Below, piece by piece: positions 35,776-44,869 of a stretch of DNA of 64,000 nt. The notes below the pieces were generated by a model. The model ran no database searches, was not told the DNA's origin, and saw only the letters and a program-made list of their open reading frames with translations. The stretch is taken from NCBI GenBank assembly GCA_965116565.1, contig OZ220699.1, positions 2,108,001-2,172,000 on the forward strand. Direction: 5' to 3'. The position numbers were made by a program, and so were the translations under genes. Source of the stretch: Bin87 sp965116565 (GTDB lineage Bacteria; Chloroflexota; Dehalococcoidia; Lucifugimonadales; UBA3495). Each line of letters begins with the position of its first letter. Position 1 is the first letter of the stretch.

Positions 35776-36663
35776 TCAGTTGAGGGTGGCTAATGTGGCC
35801 GCCACAATGTACACCACTATGAGCGAAGGAAGCAGGCTGTCCAATCGGTCCAGCATGCCCCCGTGACCCGGGAATATTGTTCCGGAGTCTTTGACGCCGG
35901 CCCAACGCTTCACTTTGGATTCCAACAGGTCGCCCATCGGCGCCACGATACCTAAAATAACACCCGTAACCACGGCTTGCCAAACCGGTAGACTCAGCGG
36001 CGTCAGCGCGCCCAGCAACGAAGTCGCCAGCACCGCCCCCGCCAGGCCGCCGATGGTCCCCTCCCACGTTTTGCCCGGACTGATGCCGGGAGCCATCCTG
36101 TGCCTGCCGATCAGCCTCCCGACAAAGTACGCCGCGGTGTCCGCGGCGTACACGCCCAGTATTGCCAGCAACATCCACCACAACCCGGTGCTGCCGTCCG
36201 CCAACGCTGGCCACCAGGTTGGGTTCGCCGCTCCCTGATCCAGTCCTCTGAGCGCCACCGCGGTTCCCATCGCCCCGCCGATATAGATCGGAGTTACGCA
36301 CAACCATAATCCCGCCGCCGCCGGTCGTTTCCCCCGCCACGCCGCGATCATCCACAGACCGCTCACTATGCACCCGGCCACGCAGATGGCGACCACCGTC
36401 TTGGCGAAGTCCAAAGGTGTCGCGGCCAGTTCGCCGGCCAACACCAACGCCGTAGCCCACACGCCTCCCATGGAAGCTGGCAGCCCTTGTTCCAGGGTGG
36501 ATTCATCATCGGCCACCGCTAACGGATACAGTCGGTACGCCTCCCACACGCCCACCGCCGCCGCAGCCAATGCCAGCGCAGTTATCCATGGCGGCCCGGA
36601 CCAGATCGCCGCCAGGATGATCGGGACTGCGATCAGGGCGGTTAGAACCCTGTGGAGCAGCAA
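35776..36663 (-). CDS. cdsA: Phosphatidate cytidylyltransferase
   Basis: About 295 residues with seven or eight membrane helices. It makes CDP-diacylglycerol from CTP and phosphatidate. The C-terminal signature ESKVKRWAGVKDSGTIFPGHG, then LDRLDS is complete. The start is uncertain. A TTG at 36663, five bases after the uppS stop, gives LLHRVLTALIAVPIILA as first helix; longer frames up to 36750 overlap uppS and add an unlikely basic leader. Confidence 0.92.
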   Translation of the reverse strand: MLLHRVLTALIAVPIILAAIWSGPPWITALALAAAAVGVWEAYRLYPLAVADDESTLEQGLPASMGGVWATALVLAGELAATPLDFAKTVVAICVAGCIVSGLWMIAAWRGKRPAAAGLWLCVTPIYIGGAMGTAVALRGLDQGAANPTWWPALADGSTGLWWMLLAILGVYAADTAAYFVGRLIGRHRMAPGISPGKTWEGTIGGLAGAVLATSLLGALTPLSLPVWQAVVTGVILGIVAPMGDLLESKVKRWAGVKDSGTIFPGHGGMLDRLDSLLPSLIVVYIVAATLATLN

Positions 36664-36667
36664 GAAT

Positions 36668-37432
36668 TCAGGCCTCGTCGTGCCGGTGCTGCGCGTCGAG
36701 CGCTCCAAATCGCCGGTTCCGTTGACGAAACGCCTCCAGCGCCCGGTCAAGTTCCTCCTCGTCCAGGTCGGGCCACAGGATCGACGTGTGGTAGTACTCG
36801 CTGTAAGCCGCCTGCCACAGCAGGAAGTTGCTCAAACGCTGCTCGCCTCCCGTGCGGATTATCAGATCCGGGTCAGGGCAGCCGTCAGTGTACAGGTACC
36901 GGCCGAACACCGTTTCGTCGAGGTCTTCCGGCGCGACGCCGTCCGCGATAATCCTCCGCACGGCGTGCAGGATTTCATCCCGGCCTCCGTAGTTGAACGC
37001 CACGTTCAGCACGAAACGGTCGTTGTCTTTGGTGATGGCTTCCGCGTTCGCGATTGCGTCCTGCAGCGCCGGATCCAGTGACGCCGAATCCCCCAGGTGC
37101 ACGAGACGAACGCCAGCCGCGTGGAATTCCTCGGTTTGCGGCTCAATCTCCTCCGCGAGGATCGACATCAGCGCTTCCACTTCCGCGGTCGGTCGCCGCC
37201 AGTTTTCCGTGGAAAAGGCATACAGCGTCACGACCCCGATGCCGCGCTCTGCCAACGCTCGCACGATGCGCTGAATGTTGGCCACGCCCCGGCGGTGCCC
37301 CGCCTCTCGGGGCAATTCCCTCTGGGCAGCCCACCTTCCATTGCCATCCATGATGATGGCAATGTGCCGCGGCATAGGTTCGTCCCGGTCAGCCGGCCCG
37401 GGGCGTTGCGGTTTGCGTTGTGGTGTCGACAA
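36668..37432 (-). CDS. uppS: Isoprenyl (undecaprenyl) diphosphate synthase
   Basis: 254 residues of cis-prenyltransferase. It makes the lipid carrier for cell wall assembly from FPP and IPP. HIAIIMDGNGRWAAQR carries the catalytic Asp. LYAFSTENWRRP, DLIIRTGGEQRLSNFLLW and TSILWPDLDEEEL complete the family pattern. The first 20 residues are a basic leader, so the true start could be a few codons later. It lies between frr and cdsA. Confidence 0.95.
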   Translation of the reverse strand: MSTPQRKPQRPGPADRDEPMPRHIAIIMDGNGRWAAQRELPREAGHRRGVANIQRIVRALAERGIGVVTLYAFSTENWRRPTAEVEALMSILAEEIEPQTEEFHAAGVRLVHLGDSASLDPALQDAIANAEAITKDNDRFVLNVAFNYGGRDEILHAVRRIIADGVAPEDLDETVFGRYLYTDGCPDPDLIIRTGGEQRLSNFLLWQAAYSEYYHTSILWPDLDEEELDRALEAFRQRNRRFGALDAQHRHDEA

Positions 37433-37468
37433 GGAGGGAGGAAGCCGGACGGTGCGGGACGGGCGCGA

Positions 37469-38074
37469 TCACACCTCCATGATCTCCGCCTCTTTGTCGG
37501 CCGCAACTTCGTCAATCGTCTTGACGTGGGCGTCCGTGGTCTTTTGCAGCGAATCCTGGCTGCGCCGGCTCTCGTCTTGCGATATCGCCTTGTCGCGCTC
37601 CATCTTTCGCACGGAGTCAACCCCGTCCCGACGCACGTTTCGAACCGCGACCTTGCTGTCCTCAGCCTTCCGCTTCAGCAGCCTGACCATCTCCCGCCTT
37701 CGTTCCTGAGTCAGTGGCGGAATCGGTACCGTGATTACGTTTCCGTCATTGGACGGATTGAAACCCATTTCCGATTGCGTGAGGCTCCGCTCGATGTCCC
37801 GGAGAGCCTGTCGGTCCCAGGGTTGCACCATGATCGCCCGAGCGTCGGGCGCTGAAATGGAAGCGATCTGCTTGAGCGGCGTCGGTGTGCCGTAATAGTC
37901 CACGGAAAGGTCTTCAATCAGTGCGGGGGTCGCCCGACCGGTTCGCAGCGTGCTTATGTCCCGCCTCATCGCCTCTATGGACTGGCCCATCTTCCGTTCG
38001 ACTTCGTTGAGAACGTCTTCTGTCGTGAGTTCTGGCTGACTGTCGCGGCCGTCTCTACCTCTGCGTTCAGGCAT
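37469..38074 (-). CDS. frr: Ribosome recycling factor
   Basis: 201 residues from ATG 38074, which has an AGGAGGAG site just upstream and overlaps the pyrH stop by eight bases (ATGCCTGA). The triple-helix arms (ALRDIERSLTQSEMGFNPSN and a C-terminal KERDK-like helix) and LSVDYYGTPTPLKQIASI are characteristic. It splits post-termination ribosomes with EF-G. It has about 15 extra polar residues at its N-terminus compared with the usual 185. The overlap implies translational coupling to pyrH. Confidence 0.95.
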   Translation of the reverse strand: MPERRGRDGRDSQPELTTEDVLNEVERKMGQSIEAMRRDISTLRTGRATPALIEDLSVDYYGTPTPLKQIASISAPDARAIMVQPWDRQALRDIERSLTQSEMGFNPSNDGNVITVPIPPLTQERRREMVRLLKRKAEDSKVAVRNVRRDGVDSVRKMERDKAISQDESRRSQDSLQKTTDAHVKTIDEVAADKEAEIMEV

Positions 38075-38840
38075 TTCGTTCTCCTCCTGATCCGTTTTGA
38101 TGGCCGTCGCCGATCGTCGTGCCAACGGCATCGCCTCGCAGGATGCGGTTCATTGCGCCTTTGTCAAATATATCAAAAACGATGATCGGCATCTGATTGT
38201 CCATGCACAGGGTCATCGCCGTCGAATCCATCACTTCCAATCGCCGGTTCACGGCGTCCAGATACTCCAGATTTCCGAATCGCACCGCCTCTGGATTCGT
38301 GCGCGGGTCCGAATCATACACCCCGTCCACACCGTTCTTGGCCATCAACAATACGTCGGCCCCAATCTCCAGCGCCCTGAGCGCGGACGCCGTGTCCGTG
38401 GACATGTACGGGTTGCCCGCCCCCGCGCAGAATAACACCACGCGGCCCTTCTCCAGGTGCCGCATCGCCCTCCGTCGGATGTATGGCTCCGCCACCGCTT
38501 GGATCGGCAGCGCCGATTGGGTCCGGGTCGTGACCCCCCGTCGTTCCAGCGCGTCCTGCAGCGCCAACCCGTTGATGATCGTCGCGACCATCCCCGCGTA
38601 GTCGGCAGCCGACCGGTCCATGCCCTGGCGCTCCGCGGTGGACCCCCGCCAGATGTTGCCGCCGCCTACCACCACGGCGATCTCCACCCCCCGGGCTTGG
38701 GCATCTATCACTTGGTCGGCGACGTACGAAACGGATTCGGGATTGATGGTCTCCGGTCCCGAACCCTGGAGCGACTCGCCGCTGATCTTGAGGAGGACTC
38801 GACTGTAGATCGATTTGCCGCTCTGCAATCCTGAAACCAT
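38067..38840 (-). CDS. pyrH: UMP kinase
   Basis: 257 residues of the amino-acid-kinase fold. It phosphorylates UMP to UDP with ATP. Present are RVLLKISGESLQG, VVVGGGNIWRGSTA, MDRSAADYAGMVAT, NPYMSTDTASALRALEIGA and NGVDGVYDSDPRTNP. A short polar leader and tail exceed the usual 240 residues. Its stop lies within the first codons of frr. It follows tsf by about 70 bases. Confidence 0.96.
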   Translation of the reverse strand: MVSGLQSGKSIYSRVLLKISGESLQGSGPETINPESVSYVADQVIDAQARGVEIAVVVGGGNIWRGSTAERQGMDRSAADYAGMVATIINGLALQDALERRGVTTRTQSALPIQAVAEPYIRRRAMRHLEKGRVVLFCAGAGNPYMSTDTASALRALEIGADVLLMAKNGVDGVYDSDPRTNPEAVRFGNLEYLDAVNRRLEVMDSTAMTLCMDNQMPIIVFDIFDKGAMNRILRGDAVGTTIGDGHQNGSGGERNA

Positions 38841-38913
38841 ATCAGTTACCGGTATGGTTCCGAGTCCTGCGTGGCGGCATTTAGGCGGGAATGGCTGCGC
38901 GCATTCCGGCGCT

Positions 38914-39420
38914 CTACTCGCCCAGCGCCAGCCTGGTGAAGTGTACTATGCGTACGTTCTCACCGGTCTGCGCAGCGGTCTCGCGCACCAGATCGGCCAG
39001 TGTTTTCGATCCGTCTTTGATGAACGGTTGTTGCATCAGGCAGACCTGCGCGGCCGGCCGCTCGTCGTCCTCGGGCAGGTCGTCTTCGCTCATGTACACC
39101 GGCGACATCGCCGCGACCTGCATTGCTATGTCGTGCGCCAGCGCGCGGAACTCGTCCGTGCGGGCCACAAAGTCGGTCTCGCAACCCAGTTGCACCATCG
39201 CGCCTACCCGGCCTCCGGTGTGGATGTAAGATTCGATCAACCCTTGCGAGGTCTCGCGGTCTGCTCTCTTGGCGGCCTGCTCAAAGCCTTTCTGGCGCAG
39301 CGCCTCGATCGCGCTTTGCAGGTCTCCGTTTGTGTTTTCTAGCGCAGATTTGCAGTCGCTGATGCCAGCGCCGGTCTGCTCGCGTAGGGTTTTGATGAGT
39401 TCAACGGTGACCGCAGGCAA
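38914..39420 (-). CDS. tsf: Elongation factor Ts
   Basis: 168 residues, the short form found in many non-proteobacteria. The N-terminal UBA-like part is TLREQTGAGISDCKSALE. The core GCETDFVARTDEFRALAHD carries the TDFV motif that contacts EF-Tu. The tail ends PFIKDGSKTLADLV and NVRIVHFTRLALGE. It exchanges nucleotide on EF-Tu. It lies 90 bases after rpsB. Confidence 0.96.
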   Translation of the reverse strand: MPAVTVELIKTLREQTGAGISDCKSALENTNGDLQSAIEALRQKGFEQAAKRADRETSQGLIESYIHTGGRVGAMVQLGCETDFVARTDEFRALAHDIAMQVAAMSPVYMSEDDLPEDDERPAAQVCLMQQPFIKDGSKTLADLVRETAAQTGENVRIVHFTRLALGE

Positions 39421-39509
39421 GATCGGGCCCTCCTGGCTGTACGGTGTTTCAAGGTCGTCAGTTTTGGAATCGGCGCCGCCCTGAGGCGGCGCGTGTGAAC
39501 CGGATGCGT

Positions 39510-40388
39510 CTATTCCAACGGCCGGGCCGACATCATCTGGCCCAGCTCCTCCAGGGTAACGGTCTGCGCGAACCGCACCGCTTCCTCCGGCGATTGCTCT
39601 GTGCCGTCCAGTCCCTCCGGCGTCTCGGTATCGACGTGCATCAGCGCCTCACGCTGCGCTTGCCCCTCTTCGATGGCCGACGCCATCCGGCCGGTGATCA
39701 GGCGTATCGAGCGAACGGCGTCGTCGTTGCCGGGTACCGCATGGGAAACCAGACCGGGGTCGCAGTCTGTGTCGACGATTGCAAAGATCGGGATGTTCAA
39801 CCTGCGCGCCTCGGCGATGCAGATGTCCTCCTTCCCGATGTCGATTACGAACAGCGCAGCCGGCAGGCGGTCCATGTTGCGCAGTCCCGTGAAGTACTTT
39901 TCCAGTTTGTCCAGCGTATGGGTCAGCCGCACCGTTTCTTTCTTGGGCAGCCTGGCCAGGTAACCCGTATCACGCTGCTCTTGCAGCCGCTTCATGTGAT
40001 CGATGCGCGCCTTGATGGTCTGGAAGTTGGTCAGTGTGCCCCCAAGCCACCGCTGGTTCACGTACCACTGGCCGGTGCGCTCGGCTTCGGACGCAATCAC
40101 ATCCTGCGCTTGCTTTTTGGTGCCGACAAACAGGACCTTGCCGCCGGACGCCGCCAAATCCACCATGGCCCGGTACGCGTCGTTGATCAGCCCCATGGTC
40201 TGCTGCAGGTCGATGATGTGGATGCCGTTCCGCTGCGTGAAGATGTAGCGGCGCATCCGCGGGTTCCATCGTCTGGTCTGGTGTCCAAAGTGGACCCCAG
40301 CCTCCAGCAGAGATTTCATCGTGATCGGCTCCAGAGCGGTAGTCGAACCCTGCTCTGGCGTAACCTGGCGTTCCGGGGCTTGTACCAT
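39510..40388 (-). CDS. rpsB: 30S ribosomal protein S2
   Basis: 292 residues, against about 240 in most bacteria; extra residues are at both ends. Typical segments are LLEAGVHFGHQTRRWNPRM, KVLFVGTKKQAQDVI, WYVNQRWLGGTLTNFQTI, PAALFVIDIGKEDICIAEA and VSHAVPGNDDAVRSIRLI. It is the first gene of the operon running down to rseP. The promoter must lie in the 40389-40530 region. Confidence 0.97.
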   Translation of the reverse strand: MVQAPERQVTPEQGSTTALEPITMKSLLEAGVHFGHQTRRWNPRMRRYIFTQRNGIHIIDLQQTMGLINDAYRAMVDLAASGGKVLFVGTKKQAQDVIASEAERTGQWYVNQRWLGGTLTNFQTIKARIDHMKRLQEQRDTGYLARLPKKETVRLTHTLDKLEKYFTGLRNMDRLPAALFVIDIGKEDICIAEARRLNIPIFAIVDTDCDPGLVSHAVPGNDDAVRSIRLITGRMASAIEEGQAQREALMHVDTETPEGLDGTEQSPEEAVRFAQTVTLEELGQMMSARPLE

Positions 40389-40535
40389 AAGCTGTCCTGC
40401 CTTTCGTAATTTTTCAGTTGTTCAAGCGTCGCCAAGTATAGCACAGGCCTTAAACAGCGGCAAACGAACGTAATCGGGCCCGGGTCAATCGCATTTCAAC
40501 CATTGGCTCTTGAGCCCGGCGCTCCATCTACCGTC

Positions 40536-40630
40536 ATACCGCCGGAAGCCGGTATCCCGGAAATCATGGCTGAACTCACCAAAGTGTATCGTCGGGCTTT
40601 ATGGATCCCCGCCTCCGCGGGGATGACGCT
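40536..40630. repeat. REP-like palindromic units
   Basis: ataccgccggaagccggtat (40536-40555) and atccccgcctccgcggggat (40604-40623) are two hairpin-forming units in tandem. They are of the widespread REP type in high-GC genomes. A cleaner copy of the first type, ATACCGGC-cttga-GCCGGTAT, lies at 60643-60663. Confidence 0.65.
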
Positions 40631-40753
40631 TGATCGGTGAGGGATCTCATCAAGTCTGAACATTCACTGGTCAGGCCCTGTGCCATACGGCGATTGGGAT
40701 TGGTCGCCGGACCATCCTGGGGCTGTCCGATTATTGGTCCACAGGCAGATCGC

Positions 40754-40781
40754 CCGCTCATGGCCAGCCTGTCGAACCACG
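40754..40781. repeat. Intergenic repeat, ccgctcatgg type, copy 1
   Basis: ccgctcatggccagcctg followed by tcgaaccac recurs as ccgctcatggtgggcttg followed by tcgaaccac at 46028-46054. Both copies are intergenic. It is probably a short dispersed repeat. Confidence 0.6.
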
Positions 40782-40946
40782 TGTGGACGGCGGGTCGGGA
40801 ACCGTTCCTGTAACGTCGCCGCCGCACATCGGTAGAATCGATTGGCCCTGAGACCCATTCCTGCTGCCAGGTCGATTTCCGTCCCTCACGCGTATAATAC
40901 CGCAATCGCTATATCCTGATACCGAATCACATGGAGGTCCCCGCTG

Positions 40947-42170
40947 ATGCCATTGGTGCTTACCAACGCCAATCTGATCGATGCGGTCAACCCGACCGTC
41001 ACGTCAGATGCCACGGTCGTTATCGAAGACGACCGCATCGTTGACATCGCCACCGGACCCTCATCCAACGGACCCTCATCCACCGGACCCTCATCCAAAG
41101 GAATGGCGATAGACCTTCGCGGAGCCTTTCTGCTCCCCGGCCTCTGGGACGTCCACATCCACCCCGACTATCCCGTCCCGCCGGGCACGACGCCCGCCCA
41201 GGAAACCGCAAACTTTGGCCGCCAGCTTTCCCTCGCCCTCACCGAGGCTGGCGTAACCGGCGTGCGTTGCGGAGGGGCCGCCCACTTCATGGACGTGGCG
41301 TGGAAGCGCGTCTTTGACGCCGGGGACGTCCCTGGCCCCCGCGTGTTCGCCTGCGGCCACTTCCTCACCACCACCGGCGGCCATTTCCTCACCTCCGGAC
41401 AGGCTAGGGAGTGCGACGGGCCCTACGGCTTCGTCCAAGCCATCCGCGAACAGATCAAGAACGGCGTTGACCACATCAAGCTCAACCTGACCGGCGGCAT
41501 AATGGGCCCCGACTGGGACCGCCACTGGCACTCGTTCCTCCTCGAAGATGAGCTGTCCGCCGCCTTCGCCATCTGCAAACAGCGTGAGTTCCCCGTGATG
41601 GCCCACGCCGCGAATCCTGACGCTGTGAAGTCCGCTCTCCGCCTGGGCGCCCACACCGTCGAGCACGGCTACATCATGGACGAGGAGTGCATCGGCACAC
41701 TGTCCGAATCGCCCACCTGGTACGTGCCCACCCTCGCCATCTCCCACCTCACCGAGGGCCAGGCGCAGAACGACTATGAATTACAGTGGCTCGCGCAGCG
41801 CAACATCGCTGCCGAGTTGCAGTGCCGCGCCGATGCCGCCGCCGATGAACACGCCCACTGGTTCAAGCGCGCCCTCGACTCCGGCGCCAAGATGGCGCTC
41901 GGCTCCGACATCCGTCCCCTCAAGGACGCCGCCCTGCTCGAGATGGGCCTGTGGATCCGGGACGGCGCGACCACCTGGCAAACCCTCCAGGCCGCAACCC
42001 GCAACGCCGCCCAACTGTGCGGGGTCGGCGATCAACTCGGTACCGTCGAAGTCGGCAAACTCGCCGACCTCATCGTCGTAGCCGCCAACCCGCTCGAAGA
42101 CATCAACAACCTGCGCCAACTCCAACTCGTCATCAAAAACGGCCGCATCGTCTCCGACAGGCGGCCGTAA
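40947..42170 (+). CDS. Metal-dependent amidohydrolase
   Basis: 407 residues of the amidohydrolase TIM-barrel family. N-terminal beta part LVLTNANLIDAVNPTV, metal pair GLWDVHIHPDY, Lys in HIKLNLTGG, His in MAHAANP and HTVEHGY, and Asp in LGSDIRPLK. The C-terminal VGKLADLIVVAANPLEDI is typical of imidazolonepropionase/prolidase-like members. Substrates are usually cyclic amides or peptides; which one is not evident. A loop near residue 37-52 contains a 15-bp triplicated sequence. GGAGG precedes the ATG. Confidence 0.9.
   Translation: MPLVLTNANLIDAVNPTVTSDATVVIEDDRIVDIATGPSSNGPSSTGPSSKGMAIDLRGAFLLPGLWDVHIHPDYPVPPGTTPAQETANFGRQLSLALTEAGVTGVRCGGAAHFMDVAWKRVFDAGDVPGPRVFACGHFLTTTGGHFLTSGQARECDGPYGFVQAIREQIKNGVDHIKLNLTGGIMGPDWDRHWHSFLLEDELSAAFAICKQREFPVMAHAANPDAVKSALRLGAHTVEHGYIMDEECIGTLSESPTWYVPTLAISHLTEGQAQNDYELQWLAQRNIAAELQCRADAAADEHAHWFKRALDSGAKMALGSDIRPLKDAALLEMGLWIRDGATTWQTLQAATRNAAQLCGVGDQLGTVEVGKLADLIVVAANPLEDINNLRQLQLVIKNGRIVSDRRP
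41055..41099 (+). repeat. Three 15-bp tandem units inside the amidohydrolase
   Basis: ggaccctcatccaac, ggaccctcatccacc and ggaccctcatccaaa lie in tandem in frame, encoding GPSSN, GPSST and GPSSK. They sit in the small N-terminal beta subdomain, away from the metal site, and could change in number by slippage without breaking the frame. Confidence 0.9.
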
Positions 42171-42190
42171 GAATGTCCTTACCCTCGTTT

Positions 42191-43342
42191 CTACGCAGTC
42201 GGGATTCTAGAGGCTTCCTCATAGGCGTCACCGATAGCGTCCAAGATCGCTTCCCACTCATATTTTTTGCCAGATAATTTCCGATAGCGGGTTACTAGCA
42301 AATCCGCGGCTTTGATCATATCCTCAATTCGGCAACTCGATTCAGGCGCAGCAACGGCCAGTCCAGGCAAAAAGGCTATTTCTCCCCCGCACTCTTTCCC
42401 CTTGTACTGCAGGATGTTCGCGAAGATTACCAGCGCGTTATCATCGCCCGGAACCTTTAGGTTGATGGCACAATATTCACCCTTGACAGTGGTAGACAAT
42501 TCAGCAGTTTTCTTCTGCTCCATAGTTTTCGCTGCTTGATAGAGCAACCTCAGCCCCGGCTGGAACGTTTCTGACGCGCGCGCAATGCTATCCTCGAATG
42601 CGTCAGCTCCTTGATAGGTTTGCGCTTTCGACGAGATCCCAGGCTTGGTTTCCTGACCCCGCTGTCTGATCCGCATTTGATAGTCAGAAGCTTCCGGCAG
42701 CGGGATGACCACGCTTGCTTCGATCAAAATCTCCTTATCGTTGAGATGCGGTTGCAGCCGGACGCATTTGATTTCTTGGTCCCCCTCTCTAAGCCAAGAA
42801 TCGTTTAGCCACAGTACGCACGTGGTCAATTCCATGCCGAAATCCTCTGACACCAAAATGATGCGAGGTACTGCAGTATCAACGGCTTGGTTATCGAGTT
42901 CCGCGATTTGCAAGTGTTCCCGAAGGTACGATTCCGCGCCGTTTTCTTCGACAGGGACGCGGTCTGGTTCATTGACCGCCCGCTTTTCGAGGTATTTTCG
43001 ATGGGCGTCCACCACATCATCCCAACCCATGTTGGCAACCATCGCAGCGTACCGAATCGCCTGCAAGTCCATGTGCTCGCCTGTATAGCCTCGTTTCAAC
43101 TCGATCACCACTAGGTGACCTTCGGAATCCAGGCCCAGCAGGTCGATTCGGCGTTTGACGTCCTGCCAGTTGCCGAATTCCTCGGAGATTATTAGCAGCC
43201 CATCCTCCAGCACTTCTGGCCGGTCGCGCAGCATACGCCGTAACTCCCTTTCCCAAACCACTTCTTCGCCTAACGACGTAGTGTTAACCTTGACCAAATT
43301 ACTATTATCGCTTTTGTTCCTTTCAATTTTATTGATAGCCAT
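42191..43342 (-). CDS. NucS-like (DUF91) nuclease-domain protein
   Basis: 383 residues. A PD-(D/E)xK core near residues 64-84 reads RRIDLLGLDSEGHLVVIELKRG, with Asp67, Glu81 and Lys83 as the expected metal/catalytic set, followed by the helix MDLQAIRYAAMV. This matches the RecB-like domain of NucS/DUF91 proteins. The C-terminal half (about 200-383) has no family I recognise. The DNA is AT-richer than its neighbours and the gene stands alone, so horizontal transfer is plausible. A role in DNA repair or defence is inferred only. Confidence 0.7.
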   Translation of the reverse strand: MAINKIERNKSDNSNLVKVNTTSLGEEVVWERELRRMLRDRPEVLEDGLLIISEEFGNWQDVKRRIDLLGLDSEGHLVVIELKRGYTGEHMDLQAIRYAAMVANMGWDDVVDAHRKYLEKRAVNEPDRVPVEENGAESYLREHLQIAELDNQAVDTAVPRIILVSEDFGMELTTCVLWLNDSWLREGDQEIKCVRLQPHLNDKEILIEASVVIPLPEASDYQMRIRQRGQETKPGISSKAQTYQGADAFEDSIARASETFQPGLRLLYQAAKTMEQKKTAELSTTVKGEYCAINLKVPGDDNALVIFANILQYKGKECGGEIAFLPGLAVAAPESSCRIEDMIKAADLLVTRYRKLSGKKYEWEAILDAIGDAYEEASRIPTA

Positions 43343-43402
43343 GTCCGCATCCTCGTATGGAGGTGAGCGGCGGCCTTCTCGAACCGCCGCTCTTACGATC
43401 TT

Positions 43403-44323
43403 TTACAAAATCGCCACCGGATTCACCGGCGATCCGGTCCCTCCCACCACGCGCAGCGGGTTGATCGTCAGCATGAACTCCCAACGGCCCGCTTCAGCGC
43501 ACGCCTCCGCCAGCGGTTGCAGCAGCGCGTTGTCCAGCAATCCGATCCCATAGGCGAAAATGCTGCCGTGCACTGCCCAGGGCAGATCGTAGCCGTTGGG
43601 GGTGTGGTCCATCATGTCCCACACCAGCACGCAGCAATCGCTCTGGCGAATGAACTTCAGGGTGGATACGTGCAGGCCCGGCCTGAGCGCCGCGTCGCTG
43701 CCCCAGATCGGGTTCCCGTCTGCGTTCCACTTCTCGCGCCCGCCGTACACCACTAAGGCGTCGCCCGGCTCCATCTGCACGCCTTGCGCGTCGCAGATTT
43801 CCTGCAACTCCCACCCATGGATTGGCGTTTCCTGGGTAACGTAGTCCGCACCTCGATACCGCGGCACGTCCAGCAGCACGCCCCGCGTGATGATGCCCTC
43901 TTTCCAGTGCTCCACGGACCCGTACTTGGCGCCGTCGAACTGGATCATTTCGTTGGGGTCCTTGCCGTTCCACATCCCGTTGTGGTCCCACACGTGGCAC
44001 AGCGCGTCCAGGTGGGTGGTGGCGGTGCCGTGATATGAGATGCCGTAGTAGTCAGTGGACATCCCGCCGCCCGGCTCGCGCGGACCCTTCCGCATGTAGT
44101 GGATGGCCGGCGTCGGGTTGTTCGGCGCCGGCGTAACGGGAAACTCCCGGCTCAGCGAAATCGCCTGCCCGCTCTTCACCAAACCGGCCGCGCGCAGCCG
44201 CTTGGCGTCGTCAACCATGTTGACCGCGCCTTTCTGGTCATCGGGACCCCAGCGGCCCCAGTTCACGTCGTCTTTCAGATAGCCCAGGACTTCTTCCTTG
44301 GTCGGAACTTGTCGGGTGGTCAT
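43403..44323 (-). CDS. Cyclase family protein (kynurenine-formamidase-like)
   Basis: 306 residues from ATG 44323, with GAGGGAC nearby upstream. SYHGTATTHLDALCHVWD is the HxGTHxDxPxH-type metal motif of the cyclase fold, with His and Asp present and Pro replaced by Leu. Members hydrolyse formamides, lactones or similar esters, or isomerise small acids. WGPDDQKGAVN near the N-terminus is typical of the longer subfamily. The pathway is unknown. Confidence 0.85.
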   Translation of the reverse strand: MTTRQVPTKEEVLGYLKDDVNWGRWGPDDQKGAVNMVDDAKRLRAAGLVKSGQAISLSREFPVTPAPNNPTPAIHYMRKGPREPGGGMSTDYYGISYHGTATTHLDALCHVWDHNGMWNGKDPNEMIQFDGAKYGSVEHWKEGIITRGVLLDVPRYRGADYVTQETPIHGWELQEICDAQGVQMEPGDALVVYGGREKWNADGNPIWGSDAALRPGLHVSTLKFIRQSDCCVLVWDMMDHTPNGYDLPWAVHGSIFAYGIGLLDNALLQPLAEACAEAGRWEFMLTINPLRVVGGTGSPVNPVAIL

Positions 44324-44407
44324 TGCTCGTCCCTCCGGCGCAGGTTGCGCACGCCGCAAGGTTGCCACGCCCCCGCTGAGTTGACAAGGGTGAGCCGATG
44401 CTGGCGG

Positions 44408-44869
44408 TCACTGGTCGCTTATCGTTGCCTCACCCGTGGGCCCGTCGTAGTACAGGACGAAATCTTTCAGAAAAGACCTACCGATAATTGCACGATGCAG
44501 TTGACCGCCTGCCGCCAATCGAACGCCGGTGAACCGCCCACTGATGGTGCGCTCCAATTCGGGGATGTGGATTTGGGCCAGATAGATGTCGGCCGCATGC
44601 GCTCCTGAAGAACCTGCAACTTCAGAGTCGCTATCGATTACCGGCAACCGCAAGCTGAGCGCCAAATCCGCATCAATGCCGTTGGAACTGGCTCCGGTAT
44701 CCACCAAAGCGGGGAACAATTCCGAAGGTAGGTCAGGCTGCAAGCCGGCGAATTCGTCGAACCCAGGGTCGAACCCAATTTGGACTGGTACTGTGGGTCC
44801 GACATCCGCAAGGAGTGGGCCCCGTTCCCACTCAGGCGCGTCGGGGAATCCACAGTCAACCGTTGGCAT
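44408..44869 (-). CDS. Retropepsin-like (clan AA) aspartic protease
   Basis: 153 residues with the single-lobe aspartic protease signature LFPALVDTGASSNGIDADLA (Asp57-Thr-Gly), a beta stretch and the second signature RAIIGRSFLKDFVLYYDG. Such short proteins dimerise to form the active site. Its start overlaps the end of the small gene at 44856-45131 by 14 bases, in a different frame, so they are made together. It may process or inactivate that partner. Confidence 0.8.
   Translation of the reverse strand: MPTVDCGFPDAPEWERGPLLADVGPTVPVQIGFDPGFDEFAGLQPDLPSELFPALVDTGASSNGIDADLALSLRLPVIDSDSEVAGSSGAHAADIYLAQIHIPELERTISGRFTGVRLAAGGQLHRAIIGRSFLKDFVLYYDGPTGEATISDQ

Larger units (their letters stand above)
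40389..40946. other. Intergenic region with palindromic repeats
   Basis: Apart from the rpsB promoter near the left end and the amidohydrolase promoter near the right end, about 560 bases hold only palindromic repeat units (40536-40630, 40754-40781). No gene is supported; frames between 40576 and 40905 have no plausible start and look like translated repeats. Confidence 0.55.
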
